Shown one piece after another: positions 36,897 to 48,775 of a stretch of DNA of 64,000 nucleotides; positions within the stretch are counted from its first letter, which is position 1, and every line of letters starts with the position of its first letter. The notes below the pieces were generated by a model, which saw nothing but the letters and a program-made list of their open reading frames with translations, was not told the origin of the DNA and searched no databases. The position numbers were made by a program, and so were the translations under genes. The DNA is taken from positions 4,030,001-4,094,000 of the forward strand of contig CM059622.1 in the NCBI GenBank assembly GCA_030435675.1, in the 5' to 3' direction. This DNA is from Steinernema hermaphroditum. Its lineage: Eukaryota; Nematoda; Chromadorea; Rhabditida; Steinernematidae.

Positions 36897-37003
36897 AGAA
36901 TACGGCTCCCTGGTGTTCCAGGCCTTCTGGGGGCCGGGGCGATCGCTGTGCCAAAGACGACTCATTCCCAAAGAGTGGACAACCCGACCGATCGCTTGGA
37001 TGG
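36897..37003 (+). repeat. Dispersed repeat R1, copy 4
   Basis: Reads CTCCCTGGTGTTCCAGGCC, then CCGGGGCGATCGCTGTGCC, then ACCCGACCGATCGCTTGG. Confidence 0.75.
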
Positions 37004-38004
37004 GCACCTTAATTAGATGCTCAAAAAGATTATATTAGTCAGCACATCACCACTTTATTTATTTTTTTATTCACGTTGATTTCACACAGCTTCCGCACAA
37101 CATTTCCGCTCGGAAGTCCTCCCCTTTCCTCTTCATTCTGCACTTAAGGCTGCATTCAACGCCTTAATGACCAGTCCATCAACTAGCACAGTCCCAACCA
37201 GTTCCCCTCGGCACATAAAAGCGGAACTCCCTTTTGCCTTCTTTGACAAAAACAACCCTTAATCAACGGCGTCTTCGATCGCCCCGACATCGTAAAGAAA
37301 ACCAATATTTGCACTTCCAAATCGAGATTTTCTGCGTTCTGTTTGCCTTGGTAGATGAGTCAGATCAAGATCTGGGATCAAATATTGTGCATGTTCTAAG
37401 TAAACAGCTATCACTCAAGTGCCTTCCAAGTGATCGTCGGATGTTTGCCGCCTGTTTTCGAGTACTGTAAGCGATCCTGTTCTTTGCTGTAATAACTTGA
37501 GGCGGTTCGATTGTTTGCGTGTTTTCAAGGAGCCTGATGTCATCAGAAGTGACAGAGCGTTGTGATTTTCGATGGGTCTTGTTTTCGGCACACAGCCGCT
37601 GGAGGTGGACATTCTCCAGATCCTCCATTACGTAGGTTTGAGAAGCTTTATAGGCAGGAAGTGCTGCGGGGGGCCGTTTCGTTTAGCAGCTTTGATGCCT
37701 TTAACAGCATTTTAATGGCAGTCATAAAGATGGAAAAGGCGAAAGCGAATTAAAGACGGAGTTTGATGGAACTGCTCGTCTTTGCAACAATTTTGGAATG
37801 CTTTTAAATTTATAGGGTACGTTAAAATGTAACCAGTTAAGGGTCAATCTGGAGAGTGCACTCTTTTTGATCTAGAGGTCTTTCTGGGCTCTTAAATGGG
37901 GAAGAATTAAAGTGCCTGCTAGCCTGCAAAACGAACATGTCAAACGAACTTTTGGGAAAGAAAAGATCTCTTTATATTTTTCACTTCTAAGCGAATGTTC
38001 AACC

Positions 38005-38158
38005 GTCTTTCATTTGTGTCCCCAGCGATCGGTCGGGTCGTCCATTCGCTCTCTCCAAAAATGAGTCGACTGAGTTGAGTGAGCGGTCGTTCTAAGCCGT
38101 CGTTCTTGGCACAATGATCGCCCCGGCGCTTAGAAGGTCCGGAACACCATGACACTAA
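38005..38158 (-). repeat. Dispersed repeat R1, copy 5 (most complete)
   Basis: On the minus strand it runs from TCATGGTGTTCCGG through CGGGGCGATCATTGTGCC and CCGCTCACTCAACTCA to GACCCGACCGATCGCTGGGG and ACACAAATGA. It spans both halves seen separately in other copies. Confidence 0.75.
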
Positions 38159-38931
38159 TATCCGAACGTGAAAGAGTTCTTTTACACGAAATTCTTTTAC
38201 TTCCACCTGATTTCATTTGCCTTCGAAGCTTAAATGACTTAAAATGGTGACGACACGTGAGTGGTCTATCTTGGTCATTTTTAAGGTTTGCAGGAGAGTA
38301 ATGTTTTCAAATTTCGATGGAGTCGTGGAATCTAATCTAATAGTTTTGTACTTTTAAAATGTACTTTTAGCAACATTTTTGGTACAGTCGTATTAGTTGA
38401 AACTTCTATATCTCTTCGCAGTGCCTATTGGTGCTACAGTATGATTCGTTCACGTTCATTAAATGTAATAAAAAATGTCAAAAAATAAGTCGCTGAGGTG
38501 TTTTTGTATTCCTGTCCAATACAAAAGCAATCCAATGACCGTGAACGTGACAGTTTTCGTTCTTTGACAAGACCGTTCTTTGCGTTTGGAGCGAACAACG
38601 TGTCAGATCACGTAGACGGTTTTAGCAAATGGGTCATGTCTGAACGTCACGTTGATGGATCGAACGATTGCTCCCGAGATTGTGTGCGGGCACATGTTCC
38701 AAATTCAGTCACAAAAGCCGTCTAAAGACTTAGCCAAGTCCACCTCATCTAAACATGCTGTATTCCGCGTGTAGGTTGAGAAACCGACGATTGTAATGTC
38801 TCCGTCGCGCACGTTTGCAAACAGAGTTTCCTATTTACTTATCGCCCGGACGATCGTCTTTCCTTCCTGTCCCAAAACAAAAGCGCCGCCGATCGCAAAA
38901 GTGCAAAATGCAGATTTTTTGTGCGTCTGCC

Positions 38932-39052
38932 GCCTACCGAGACGTGCGCGATTGCATAATGAGCCGTTTTGAGGGCGGCAATTTCATTGTTGCTGTCCTA
39001 TCGCCTACTATTGGTGTCGTGTCCTTTCAAAGCACTTTGAAGATGAGGCGAA
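38932..39052 (+). repeat. Dispersed repeat R2, copy 2
   Basis: Partner of 26062-26182 in the same orientation. Confidence 0.75.
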
Positions 39053-39401
39053 TCACTTCGGATTTTGTTCTTTGAGGTCAGTTATGATATGTACTTGACT
39101 CGTATGCTTGGTTTATTTCGATTGTTCTATTGTAATTTCATCCAGCTGCACTTGACACCATTGACTCTATTTGACTCCAGTTCCTTGACTTCATTTTCAG
39201 CAATTCATTTCCAGAAAAAGTTAGAGTTGTAACGTGCTCCGCGGGGACGTAGTCGACTATCATAGCAGCCGATCCATGAAGCTTCATTGAAGGCTACAGC
39301 TCAGTTATTTCTTGAACACAATGTTCCACTTTTTCTATCTAAGCGGGCCTGGACTCCACGTCCGAACTACTGCTAGTTTCAGCCAAATTGGCGTTTATCA
39401 C

Positions 39402-40100
39402 TTAAAGGGACCCGGTCATGGATAAAAAAAGTTCTTCAAATCTTCTGAAAATTTGTATACCCCTGTTTTCGGGGTTGCTGAACACGATGGTTAAGTCGGT
39501 TTCTCGGAAAACATGATAGTTTCCGAGAAATAGCTAAAAATAGACAAAAAACGTCGTGCAAACTTTGCCTTCAAGCGCAAGGCAGAGTTCGCAGTTCGTT
39601 CCGAAACCCTTTTACTTCCTTGTTTTAGAGGCTGCCCAACATCATGCTGAAATCAGTTTCTCAAAATTCCCAATAGTTTTCAAGAAACAGACCTTAGGAT
39701 CCACACAGTTTTGTTGTCTAATTCTCGGTCTGCCGGTCCCGAAACGACTACCATGACGGACACGACCGTAGTTCCCGCGTTTTCTACGCACTTATCCAAT
39801 CTAGACGCGCCTGGGCTCACGCGCCAGGAGCTGCTGAGCAAAACGTTCCCAAGCGCGGACCTGCTCGTCGCCTATTTCGGCCAAAAAGAGTGAAAATATT
39901 GCGCAACTCGTGCCGCGCCGGATAGATCGTGTCGGGACCGATGGTAAAACACATTCTGAATCCTAAGGTCCGTTTCTTGAAAACTACTGGGTTTTTGGGA
40001 AACCGACTTCACCACCGTGCTCAGCGACCCCGAAAACAGGGGGACAAAAATTTTCAGGCGATTTATAAAGCTTTTTTTATCCATGACCGGGTCCCTTTAA
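39402..40100. mobile_element. TTAA-flanked MITE (piggyBac-like ends)
   Basis: TTAA at 39402-39405 and 40097-40100 flank inverted ends AGGGACCCGGTCATGGAT. The terminal repeats are about 120 bases and continue as imperfect inner inverted similarity, making the element a foldback. No transposase is present. TTAA duplication is the piggyBac hallmark; the terminal sequence itself I cannot assign to a named family. Confidence 0.8.
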
Positions 40101-41989
40101 GGGACCTTCCTTGTCAGTGTCATTTTTGGATAATGAGCCTAGCCAAGACCGTACACAATTCATATGATGACCATGTCAGTCACGCTTTTCTCCATTGTTT
40201 TTAGATAGAATATTGCGACTTCCACACAGTCCAGCAGCCTGAATTTTGACCCAATTTCTACTCAGGCTAATGGCATGTTCAACCAGTTCACAAGTGTATC
40301 AGTTGCACTTCAGAAGCTCATTTACTCGGTCGTAAGCAGAACTTCTTTGTGCTTCGGCGACGCATGCGCCTATCACTCTCAAGCGCTTGTTGTTCTTTAC
40401 AACAGATAGCCGAGAGCACTCATCGGCGCAATCAAGTTGCTCCGCCGCGGCGGCCTCGATTTCCGTCGCCTTCTTCTGTAGGTGCGGTGGTGGCGGCGAT
40501 GTTAATTCGCCTCTCGAACGGAGGTGGCGACGAAGGCAAACAGTTCGACCATGGCGCGCCCACACCGTTTTGTCGCCACCTTGTTGGTGTGGTGGCGATA
40601 GTGGCGGCGGCGGTGGCGCTAGGGAAGCGCGCGTGGGGCTATTTGTATAGGGACATCGAAGGCGCTTGATTGATCGATTGTCGCCTCGGATCAGCTGCGT
40701 GTGTCGAGATCGCCACGCTTGCGACTGATCTGACCTGAAGGGTTAGGTGTGCGCGCCGAGCGGTTCGGGTTTGGAACTCGCGCGAAAAAGACCGTCTCTT
40801 TATGTAACTTCGTGTACGAATATCGATTTTTCGAGCGGTTTTTTGGGGAACGGGAGGCTATCGCCCGTTCGTCAGTTTTTGGGAAATCGGAAAACTTCGT
40901 GCGCTGATTTATGCTTCAAGGGGATGGTCAGTCGCATGAAGGGAAATGAGCTGTACAGCACTCATTTAACGAAAATTGGGAGCAGGATAAGTCATCTTTT
41001 GTTGGAAAGAATGTATGGGCACCAGAAGCTAGATCACGGTAATTCGTTTTCATGGGTATAAAATGGACTACATAATTATGCTAACATTATCACGCCCGTT
41101 CTTTTAGGCTTACTTTCAAACGGTTTAGCGGTTCAAATGGGTTCACTGTACTTATCCGAACGTATCGTATAAATCCAAAACAAACTTGAGCTCCAGTCTC
41201 ACACGATCCTATCTATATTTGATTACTTAGCACCTCTTGTTCGCCAGAAACGACTCGCCATCGATAGGATCAGCTGCCGGTACTTCATTTGTTAACTTTT
41301 GTCATCTGCCTCTCTTTACCAAGTACATGGAAAGTACCAACCTTTAGGTTGTCTTTTACACGGTTTAGGGGGTTACCGTACTTATCCGTTCATATCGCTT
41401 AAATGCAAACAAACTTGAGCTCCTCTCATGGCTTCCCTTACTGGTCTTTGCTCTAAGGAAATCTGTTTATTTCACCCTGTCGCGCACAGTAACTTTGCTA
41501 ATTAGATAAGGTAAAAACAGGTTAATGTGTTTCTCTTTTGGATGTTGTGTTGCTGCAGCAAATTAACTCATTTACTGTTCGTTGCTCCTTGTCAGCGGTG
41601 ATTAAAATGGACGCAGTGGGCAATCACAATGTGGAAAACGTGGCCACCCTCCTTTGTCGAGGTAACTACGGTAGAATTCCGATCGATTTCTTTCTGTGCT
41701 TGACGTCGAAAATGGAAAGAGCATACACTTATGATCACGAACGAATCGGTGTTTATTATGGTTCCTAGAGGATCGGTGTTAACCATCGTGTTGGTGAAGT
41801 TCTCTTGATTTCCTTAACCATTCACAGTACAAAAAGTGGTTTTCCACCATCTCCAAATCATTTCCATTTTACAACAGTCTTGCTGATCGCAAAAAACCGG
41901 TCTTTGAACCATAATTCTGCGGTTCGATGCAGTGCCGGCTGCCCCAATTAGCTGCTACATTAACCGATTAGCGACTTTATGGCAGTTCC

Positions 41990-42221
41990 TTATGGGATCT
42001 TTTTGGAAATCTGATAGATCACTAAGAAGGATGATAATACGTAAACAAGGAGATGAGTCACAGTTCTCACCGTATCCAGAGATGATATCTCTTTGATGGA
42101 TGGTCAGTTGGATGGTCTCTCTCCAATTATTCTTGCTTAAAGTGACCGTTTCTTCATGAAGTGGGCATACAATTCTTAGCGCAGCAACCCTTTCTCCATA
42201 CAACATTTCTTGGCGTTCCAT
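41990..42221 (-). CDS. Possible 3' exons of an unrecognised protein
   Basis: Exon 42221-42071 follows a CCATAG acceptor and ends at GTGAGA. It joins in phase to 42021-41990, ending in TAA. Together they give 60 residues, mainly hydrophilic and helical. More exon-like frames lie upstream (for example 42380-42340 and 42540-42450), but I could not link them. No family recognised. Confidence 0.3.
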
Positions 42222-42869
42222 CTATGGATCGACAACAGCTGTGTCTCTTTTTTCACGCAGGATGCAGCCATCTGTTGCCATCCATGAATAACTGCTTCCC
42301 CAGGAAGTGGCTTTGTGGCTTTCATGTGGAGATGACCTTCTACTGTAATATTGTAATCAGCTTCTTTTCTTTCTTGTAGATCTCGAACACTTTTGTTCCC
42401 TTGTTAGATACTATGTGGGTCGTTGCTCGATACGATCATACAACTACTTGTAATCAAAAAATCGGCTTTTCGCAGACCTCTTTCATACGTGGGCCCATGA
42501 TGTCTTCACTCCAATCCGCAAACATCTGCAATTTTCAGTATTTTACCAATGAGCGAAGAAAAGTGAACGAACAATCTGTCCATCTATCCAATCACTCCTC
42601 TCCCCCAAGAAGATGAGAGCGGATCAAAAGACGCCGCCGTGACAACCCATCAGCGCATAAATCTCATTTTTTGCTGTTTTACCCCTGCGGTCCCTTTCAG
42701 CGCACCGCCTAACCACTCAAGATGACTGATTACGTGTCGGCTCTTATCAGCTGGCTCCCGACTTCCAGTAATTGTCGTCCGCGTGACCCCTCGTCGAGCA
42801 AAGATCGATTTTTACAACCCCAGAAACCTTTCTTCTTCGGGTCGAAATTTAATTAACGACGCTGCCGTG

Positions 42870-43008
42870 CGTGCAAACCTGTCCGATATTTTTTGCCCCC
42901 GCCCCTGGCGGCGTTCGCGTCGGGACGCGCGAGAGAGAGAGAGATAACAACGTGCACTGTTTCTTATCTTCTAAGTGATGTCGTCGTTGTAGAGGGTCTA
43001 CGTATACG
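42870..43008 (+). promoter_or_regulatory. GC-rich and GAGAGA-containing upstream block of the KEN-box gene
   Basis: CCCCCGCCCCTGGCGGCG followed by GCGCGAGAGAGAGAGA, ending 60 bases before the ATG. A likely core promoter or GAGA-type site, by composition only. Confidence 0.35.
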
Positions 43009-46000
43009 ATGGAACGAAGACCTCAAAAAACGTGCGCCATCCAGAGGCGTCCCTCCGCCTCGTCCACGTCCTCTTCCAACTCGAGCAAAGAAAATGCGCC
43101 AGGTTCGGCCAGCAAGATCCCGGTTGCGACCAAGCGAGAGGTAGGTCGTTAGTTCCGCTTTCGTTGATAACGGGCACTGGGAATAAGATTATAATGGTCG
43201 TTATAGTGACTATTAATGCACTCATGATGGGCTGCAAAGATGGGCAAATTACTGACAAGGTTCAAGTTACTTTTGAGGCTTAGTTTTTGTAGTACTTTAA
43301 TACCGATAAAGATAAAGAAGGTGTATAGAATAAGCGTAGCTAATAGCAGAAAACCACATTCTCTTCCTCCAATCACGATAGATTCTATGTCCGTAATGTA
43401 TAAAAAAGTGCTTTCGTGATATTCAAAACGGTCTGTGCCTGAAACAAGATTGTATGTCACCTTGTGGCTCCTCTCTAATTCATCAATCTTTGTTATACAC
43501 GTACGTTAACCATCAAAGAAATGCGAAACGAAAAAAAACTAAAAAGAAAGGATACGAGAGTCGAACCTGGGACCCGAAAAGCGGCAACCAAACGACACCC
43601 CAGTTCGACCACGTAGAGCATTTTTCTTTTCCTGGTAAAGTTGACCATAGTTATTAGAATCTAATTTTCGAAGAGTGTTTCCATGACCAAGTGTGCGCAC
43701 AAAACCGTATAAGCCTTTGGGGCTAGCGTCCAGTAATGTATGCCTCCCTGTGTACCAATTATCAGGTCGACCTGAGGTAGACACTTCCCTTTCCACGGCT
43801 CAAGTCATATCCCAAAAGTAAAAACAATACAAACAATCAAGACTAGTTTAGTATAACTAACGAGTAAGTAGACATTCAATTTACACTTCGGAAGTCGCTT
43901 TTGTAAGAAGAGAAACGCTAGGGCACCAACTATTTTAAAATTTAAACATACCAATACCTACTGAAATATTACAAGTTTCGAAAAATCAAAAAAGACGAAA
44001 AGAAATGAGCTCCATATGTCATTCTTTACCTTCATTCTCTGATTCATATTACAGCAGAAATATTCCTGTTGTACTTTTTGGATATCACCACTTTGATCAC
44101 CCATATGATTGACCTATACCATCGTTCAAAACAGTACTTACGTGTATCTTGTGATTGCACCATAAAACTGATCACCATGAACCTGTTTGAAAGGTCCCAC
44201 CGGGAAGAGAGCTCTCTGATCACTTCTGATTGACATGGCATTGACATTGAGTGTCGAGACCCATTAGGAAGTGTGTCCGGCAGCTCAGATGGATTCTCAT
44301 CAATTGCTTTCGCCAAAAATTAATAGTTTCGGGAATTGATCTGACTCGCCTATTTGTACAATGTGAAAAAATTACAACATTTGCCATGAGTGACAGTTCG
44401 CGTAATGATTGGAGCGCCACGGGAAGCACACGCTTCTCTGATTGGAATATCGACAAGAACGGCTAGATGAAGTGGTCCACCCGCAAGGGTGCCGCACAAG
44501 CAGCCCTAAACACTTTACGTTATTTGTTCATTTTCATCATCAAGCCCGGTTTATCTAACGAAGCATGTATCAAGCCGTTGTCCTTGTGCTCACACTTAAA
44601 AGTTTTTGTTATTTATTAAATCTAGCGCTAATAGACTTCGGCTGAAGTTGTCCACAGCTACGTTTTAAATCACTATCTCAGTTCAAAGTCGTGTACATAT
44701 TTGTCCCATGTCCATGTCCATCCATGAGTTCATGTGTACTAAAAGGATGGAAGGTATAATCAAGAAAATCTCATCGATTACGCCTAAACAGCACTTCGTT
44801 TCCAGGCTAACTAAATAATTTTTACTCAATTTTGAAACAGAATATTCCCCCCTACATCTAACTTCATGCTAAAGTTCTTACGAAGAAAAGAAATTGGACA
44901 CACAGTTAGCATGGTTCTAGTGTCCTAATTCTTAAAATGCTTTTTTAAGCGATGAAAAGAGTATCGAAAGTCAAAGGATAAGACGGAATGAGGAATGAAC
45001 GGAGCATAGCATAACTATAGATCGGGAAATGGACGGGATGATGAGGGCATAAGATACGACATAGACCGGGGAGATGTACATGGACAAGGGATGACGCATG
45101 GGGAAGGAATGGGCCGGGTGCGTGAGCTGTGGCATACGTAGGATCAGATGAGGTTTGGACCAGATGGGGTAAAGACCGGGGAGGGTTTAAGAAACATGGA
45201 GAAGTGTTATACGTGTAGTTTGCTTCACTCCTCTATTGGTCACAAAGCTGTCCTTTGCTGGTGACACTGTGTAAAGTGCCAGAAGAAGCCTTTAGAAGAG
45301 CCGAATCTCTCGGAAACATCGCTGTAAATGCGTGTCTAACATTGATCAATGGGTCGTGTTCAGCAGCACAAACAAAACCCGTTCGGAACCCGTTGGCGCA
45401 CTTCGCTTTCCCTTCTGTACCCCATCGCGCAAAGATGGGATTAACGCAGTTCCTGCAGGGAACCAATGCACCGTACATGTCTAATGAGTTCAACTCGTTC
45501 AGATCCGTCGTCCGCCACTCAAGATCGTCACCACGCAACCGACGCCGTCGCCGATAAAATGGTAATTTACGCTCGCCACGCTGTTTAAGTGTTTACGGCG
45601 ACCCGATTGCAGCGTAGCAAAGGGACTCCCGCCGCGATCGGTGAGAAGCACTTGCTCTACAGCGTCGTCCGACTCTTCGGAGTCGCCGCCAGCGTCACCG
45701 ACCTGGTCGACGGGGTCGGGACGGAGCCTGAGATGCCCGTGTCTGGCCAAGCAGAGCACTTCAATGGTCGGGGCGGAGAGTATAAGGATTAGCAGGAGCA
45801 GGAAGCAGTCTGTAGACTCTCCGCCGTCGTCTCCTATCTACAAGGCGCCCTTCATCGTGGGAACAGCTGTATGTTCTACATTTGTTCTTGACTCAAAATA
45901 TTAGAAGCCTCAGATATTAGTAGATTTTGCGCGATCACATCGGAAACCAACCACAATAAAAATGTACATACTCAAACAGTCTCCGTTTCTACCTCAACGT

Positions 46001-47660
46001 TTAAGTCAACATTCTTTAATTAAAAAATATAAAAAAATCGTATCAATTAGAAATTTTTCGCAACATATAACAAACATCTTTATATCTGCTACCGTTTACC
46101 CAATCAATTAAAGGATAATATGTTTCCCTCTAAAAGAATTTCGCTGGCTATATTGAGGCCGATGTTGAATCTACCGATTATAAATCAAACGTTCGCAATG
46201 AGTCCAGACACAGACACTTCCAATAGACGAGTTCGAATGAGACCGGTGGAGGCTGGATGAAGACACCGATAGTGTTTACCGCTACTGGTGTCTCGTAGTG
46301 CAAATGGAACCTTAGACCTTACATCCTTAAAAATGTGCCAAGGCAATCACTGAGAACGGTGGAGGCGACCCCGACCGATTATAAATCAAACATCAGCTGA
46401 GAACTTCTTTAAAACGATCTTGAATGTTTTTCAAGCAATAAGATCAATGAGCCATGGTTTCTTCGTATAGGCCCACTCGGTTGAACCTACAACCTACGAA
46501 AAATAAGTTTCTTTTATAAAAGTTGCGGTTATGCGACCGACAGTAACCAAACAGACCTGGCCAACGGACTGTTTTCATGCTTGAATATTGGTAGTGGGGA
46601 CTGTGTGAATCTTAAGTATAGAATATTCGATTTTTGTTACAAGTGTCGGATTTTTGGCTTTCCATAATTTGATCTAAAATCATGAAGTTTTGCTAGAAGA
46701 AGAAATTTTGAGCCTTGAAATCCTAATCACATTTGTTTTTCTTCAACTTTTCACATTTACTCCCACCTCCCACAACCTTAATGTTCTCTGTTAATGCGTT
46801 GTTTACCGCACCGACGTCCTCCAACGAAGTCGTTTGACCGATCGTTTGCCTCCCGCACAAACAATTAATTACAGTTGTCTCCCACATCGCTCCACCGCGA
46901 TCGTCCTTGACGCCATGGCAATTGAAAGTGCAATTAGTCAGTTCGAGAAATCGGTTCAGAAGTTGTTGAGAGGTGGCATGGATCACGGTGTGTCACATTA
47001 ACTCATCGTCTTCTTGATCACTTTGCGCCGCTGAGTTGTTGACGGGAGACGAAAATAGTAGATAGATCTGATAAGGGTTTGTTTTCGATGGTAAGGGCTG
47101 ATGGCCAAAACAACAAAATAGAGAAGAGTCCAAAGCAAAAAGAGAAAATAGAGGGAAGGATATAAGTAAGACGCATCAGGTTTTGAGTGTCCTATTCCAG
47201 AGCTCCTCAAGCAGCTGCTACCAACTACACGCCAACGTGCAGAGCCTTCTTCAAACGGTCAAAGTTAACTACCCCATGTACCACTCGCTGGTCATGGCGG
47301 TTGTCGCCGCGCCCGGCGGGACAACCAATCTTTGCCAGAAGCTCATTGCGGCCTTCGACGCAAGAATCGGCCTCATCGAAGAAGCCATGGACAACCTCTG
47401 GAGGTACGTCATGGTCCGCGGGATACATAACCTTTTCTAGGTTGAGCAAACGGTCGAAGAACGACCCGATCCAGAGCGAGCTGATAGCCGAGAAGTTCTA
47501 TCACCTCTACGACGAGGTCGACAGCTGTCGCCAGAAGCGATGGGACCTCTCCTACCTCACCTACAGCCTCAACGAGAAGGGCAACGCCCTCTACCTTCCC
47601 CACAACCGCATTTCGCAGATCAAATTGATCCAGAAGGTCTTCGCCTGCAGATCGCTGTAG
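43009..47660 (+). CDS. Five-exon protein with a KEN box, Ser/Pro-rich middle and helical C-terminus
   Basis: Exons 43009-43140, 45503-45561, 45613-45868, 47201-47403 and 47441-47660 join in phase to 289 residues. The N-terminus is basic and serine-rich and holds KENAP at 27-31, a classic KEN-box form (degradation by APC/C-Cdh1). Residues about 45-149 are Ser/Pro-rich with many SP and RS sites, suggesting phosphorylation. The last 140 residues look like a folded helical domain (for example ELIAEKFYHLYDEVDSCRQK). I do not recognise an orthologue. KEN box plus SP sites suggests a cell-cycle-regulated protein, but short motifs occur by chance. Intron 1 (2.36 kb) contains a tRNA-like sequence and a purine-rich tract. 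A GC/GAGA-rich block precedes the start. Confidence 0.75.
43551..43618 (-). repeat. tRNA-like Pol III unit (in KEN-box gene intron 1)
   Basis: Minus strand: A-box-like GTGGTCGAACTGG, then TTTTCGGGTCC, B-box GGTTCGACTC, and a T-run (TTTCTTTTTAG) about 20 bases further on. It shares these words with 51350-51425. Confidence 0.45.
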
Positions 47661-47883
47661 ATCTACTTAGCCCGGTTCATCCCAGCGACTTCCGACTCAA
47701 CACTCTTCCACTAACATGTCTCCCTTACTAACACTAATAACTGTCCTCCCCTTCTAACTCATCGAGGAGATTTGAAAACGGAAGTCGTTGGGATGAACCT
47801 TGGTCGATGGGATCGTGCAATACAAATCTATTGTATAGGTTTATGTTATCTACTTATACCTCGCTGTCTTCATATGGTGCTCA

Positions 47884-47889
47884 AATAAA
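47884..47889 (+). terminator. Poly(A) signal AATAAA of the KEN-box gene
   Basis: AATAAA, 224 bases after the stop codon. Confidence 0.5.
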
Positions 47890-47951
47890 TTTATGAAAAT
47901 GAGAAAGCTGTGTCATAACATCAGATAGAAACAAAGAACGGTACCAGGACA

Positions 47952-47982
47952 TTTGCGTCCCGGACAATGTCCGGGACGCAAA
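47952..47982. repeat. Perfect 15-bp palindrome with one central base
   Basis: TTTGCGTCCCGGACA, a single A, then its exact inverse. GC-rich in an AT-rich setting; it is followed by two AAAAGNACACC words. Confidence 0.8.
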
Positions 47983-48184
47983 AAGAACACCAAAAGGACA
48001 CCAAAAGAACTGCCAGTGGAGGGAATTGAGTCGATTTGAATAATTCGGTATTTCATCGGCTTGATGGTATCTATTGTTGATCTTTGCTCGCATTTCTACG
48101 GCTCAACTGTGGAGAGTCAATTTGGAAGAAGCTTCCAATGGTGAATAGAGCGCCGAATGGCTGTACTGGATTTACTGGATGCTA

Positions 48185-48370
48185 TTAGGCACATTGAAAA
48201 CACACGACGCTGGCTTCGAGACGATCGAAGATCGCCGAGTGGAGACCTCTCTCAGGAAGATCCGGAACCGAGTTCAAGAACGCGACGATGACAGACGCGA
48301 TCGACAATAATGCAGTTGCAACAATGGTTGGAGTTAGGGCCATGGCTGTGTACAGCCTCGAATCTCGCAC
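48185..48370 (-). CDS. Doubtful small membrane-segment frame
   Basis: A 61-codon frame (ATG-initiated version from about 48343) with one hydrophobic segment (VATALLSIASVIVAFL) and a following acidic stretch. An acceptor-like TACACAG precedes the ATG. It could be a first exon of a signal-anchor protein, but no next exon was found. Confidence 0.2.
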   Translation of the reverse strand: MRDSRLYTAMALTPTIVATALLSIASVIVAFLNSVPDLPERGLHSAIFDRLEASVVCFQCA

Positions 48371-48477
48371 AGCCTAGGTTGGGACCCGCGAATTGATATA
48401 TTTCTGATCCAGAATTCATATCAATGTCGAAGTACCAACCAAACTTTGCTAACTATCCATTGGGTTGGCACAAGCCA

Positions 48478-48565
48478 TTTCGCAATGTCGAGGTGCCAGT
48501 TTAAGCACCGTCAAGACAGAATAGTTCCTCAAAATATGGAAGAATGCAATTGACAAGCTGCAAAT
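48478..48565 (+). repeat. Dispersed repeat R3, copy 1
   Basis: TCGAGGTGCCAGTTTAAG, then GTCAAGACAG, then GGAAGAATGCAATT. Matches 58935-59025 in the same orientation. Confidence 0.6.
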
Positions 48566-48775
48566 TATAGTATGTTTTCAATTTGCCAACCTAATAGCTC
48601 CTGTCAACAGCACATCTCTACATCGGTAAGAGAAGCCATCAAAGGGTGCAAGGATAAACATTTGTAATTTACAATTAAACCCAGAGTTCGAGCCTGACTC
48701 CATTTGACGAAGTGTTTTTTGTATTTACAGAAAAATTCTCACTGACCGAGACCAGTAGCCCACCAGAACCACGTG

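Larger units (their letters stand above)
35280..41980. other. Repeat-rich, no convincing gene
   Basis: Contains GC islands (35540-35790; 40420-40640), R1 copies, an R2 copy, the TTAA MITE and a diverged direct repeat (about 41117-41200 and 41352-41430, sharing CTTATCCG and AAACTTGAGCTCC). Open frames listed elsewhere for this stretch start at TTG or lie on repeats. Confidence 0.4.

Noticed and set aside
43149..43460. 103-codon minus-strand frame with a possible membrane segment
   Set aside because: Lies in an intron of the KEN-box gene, with AT-rich composition and no partner exon. One hydrophobic run is not enough to call a receptor.
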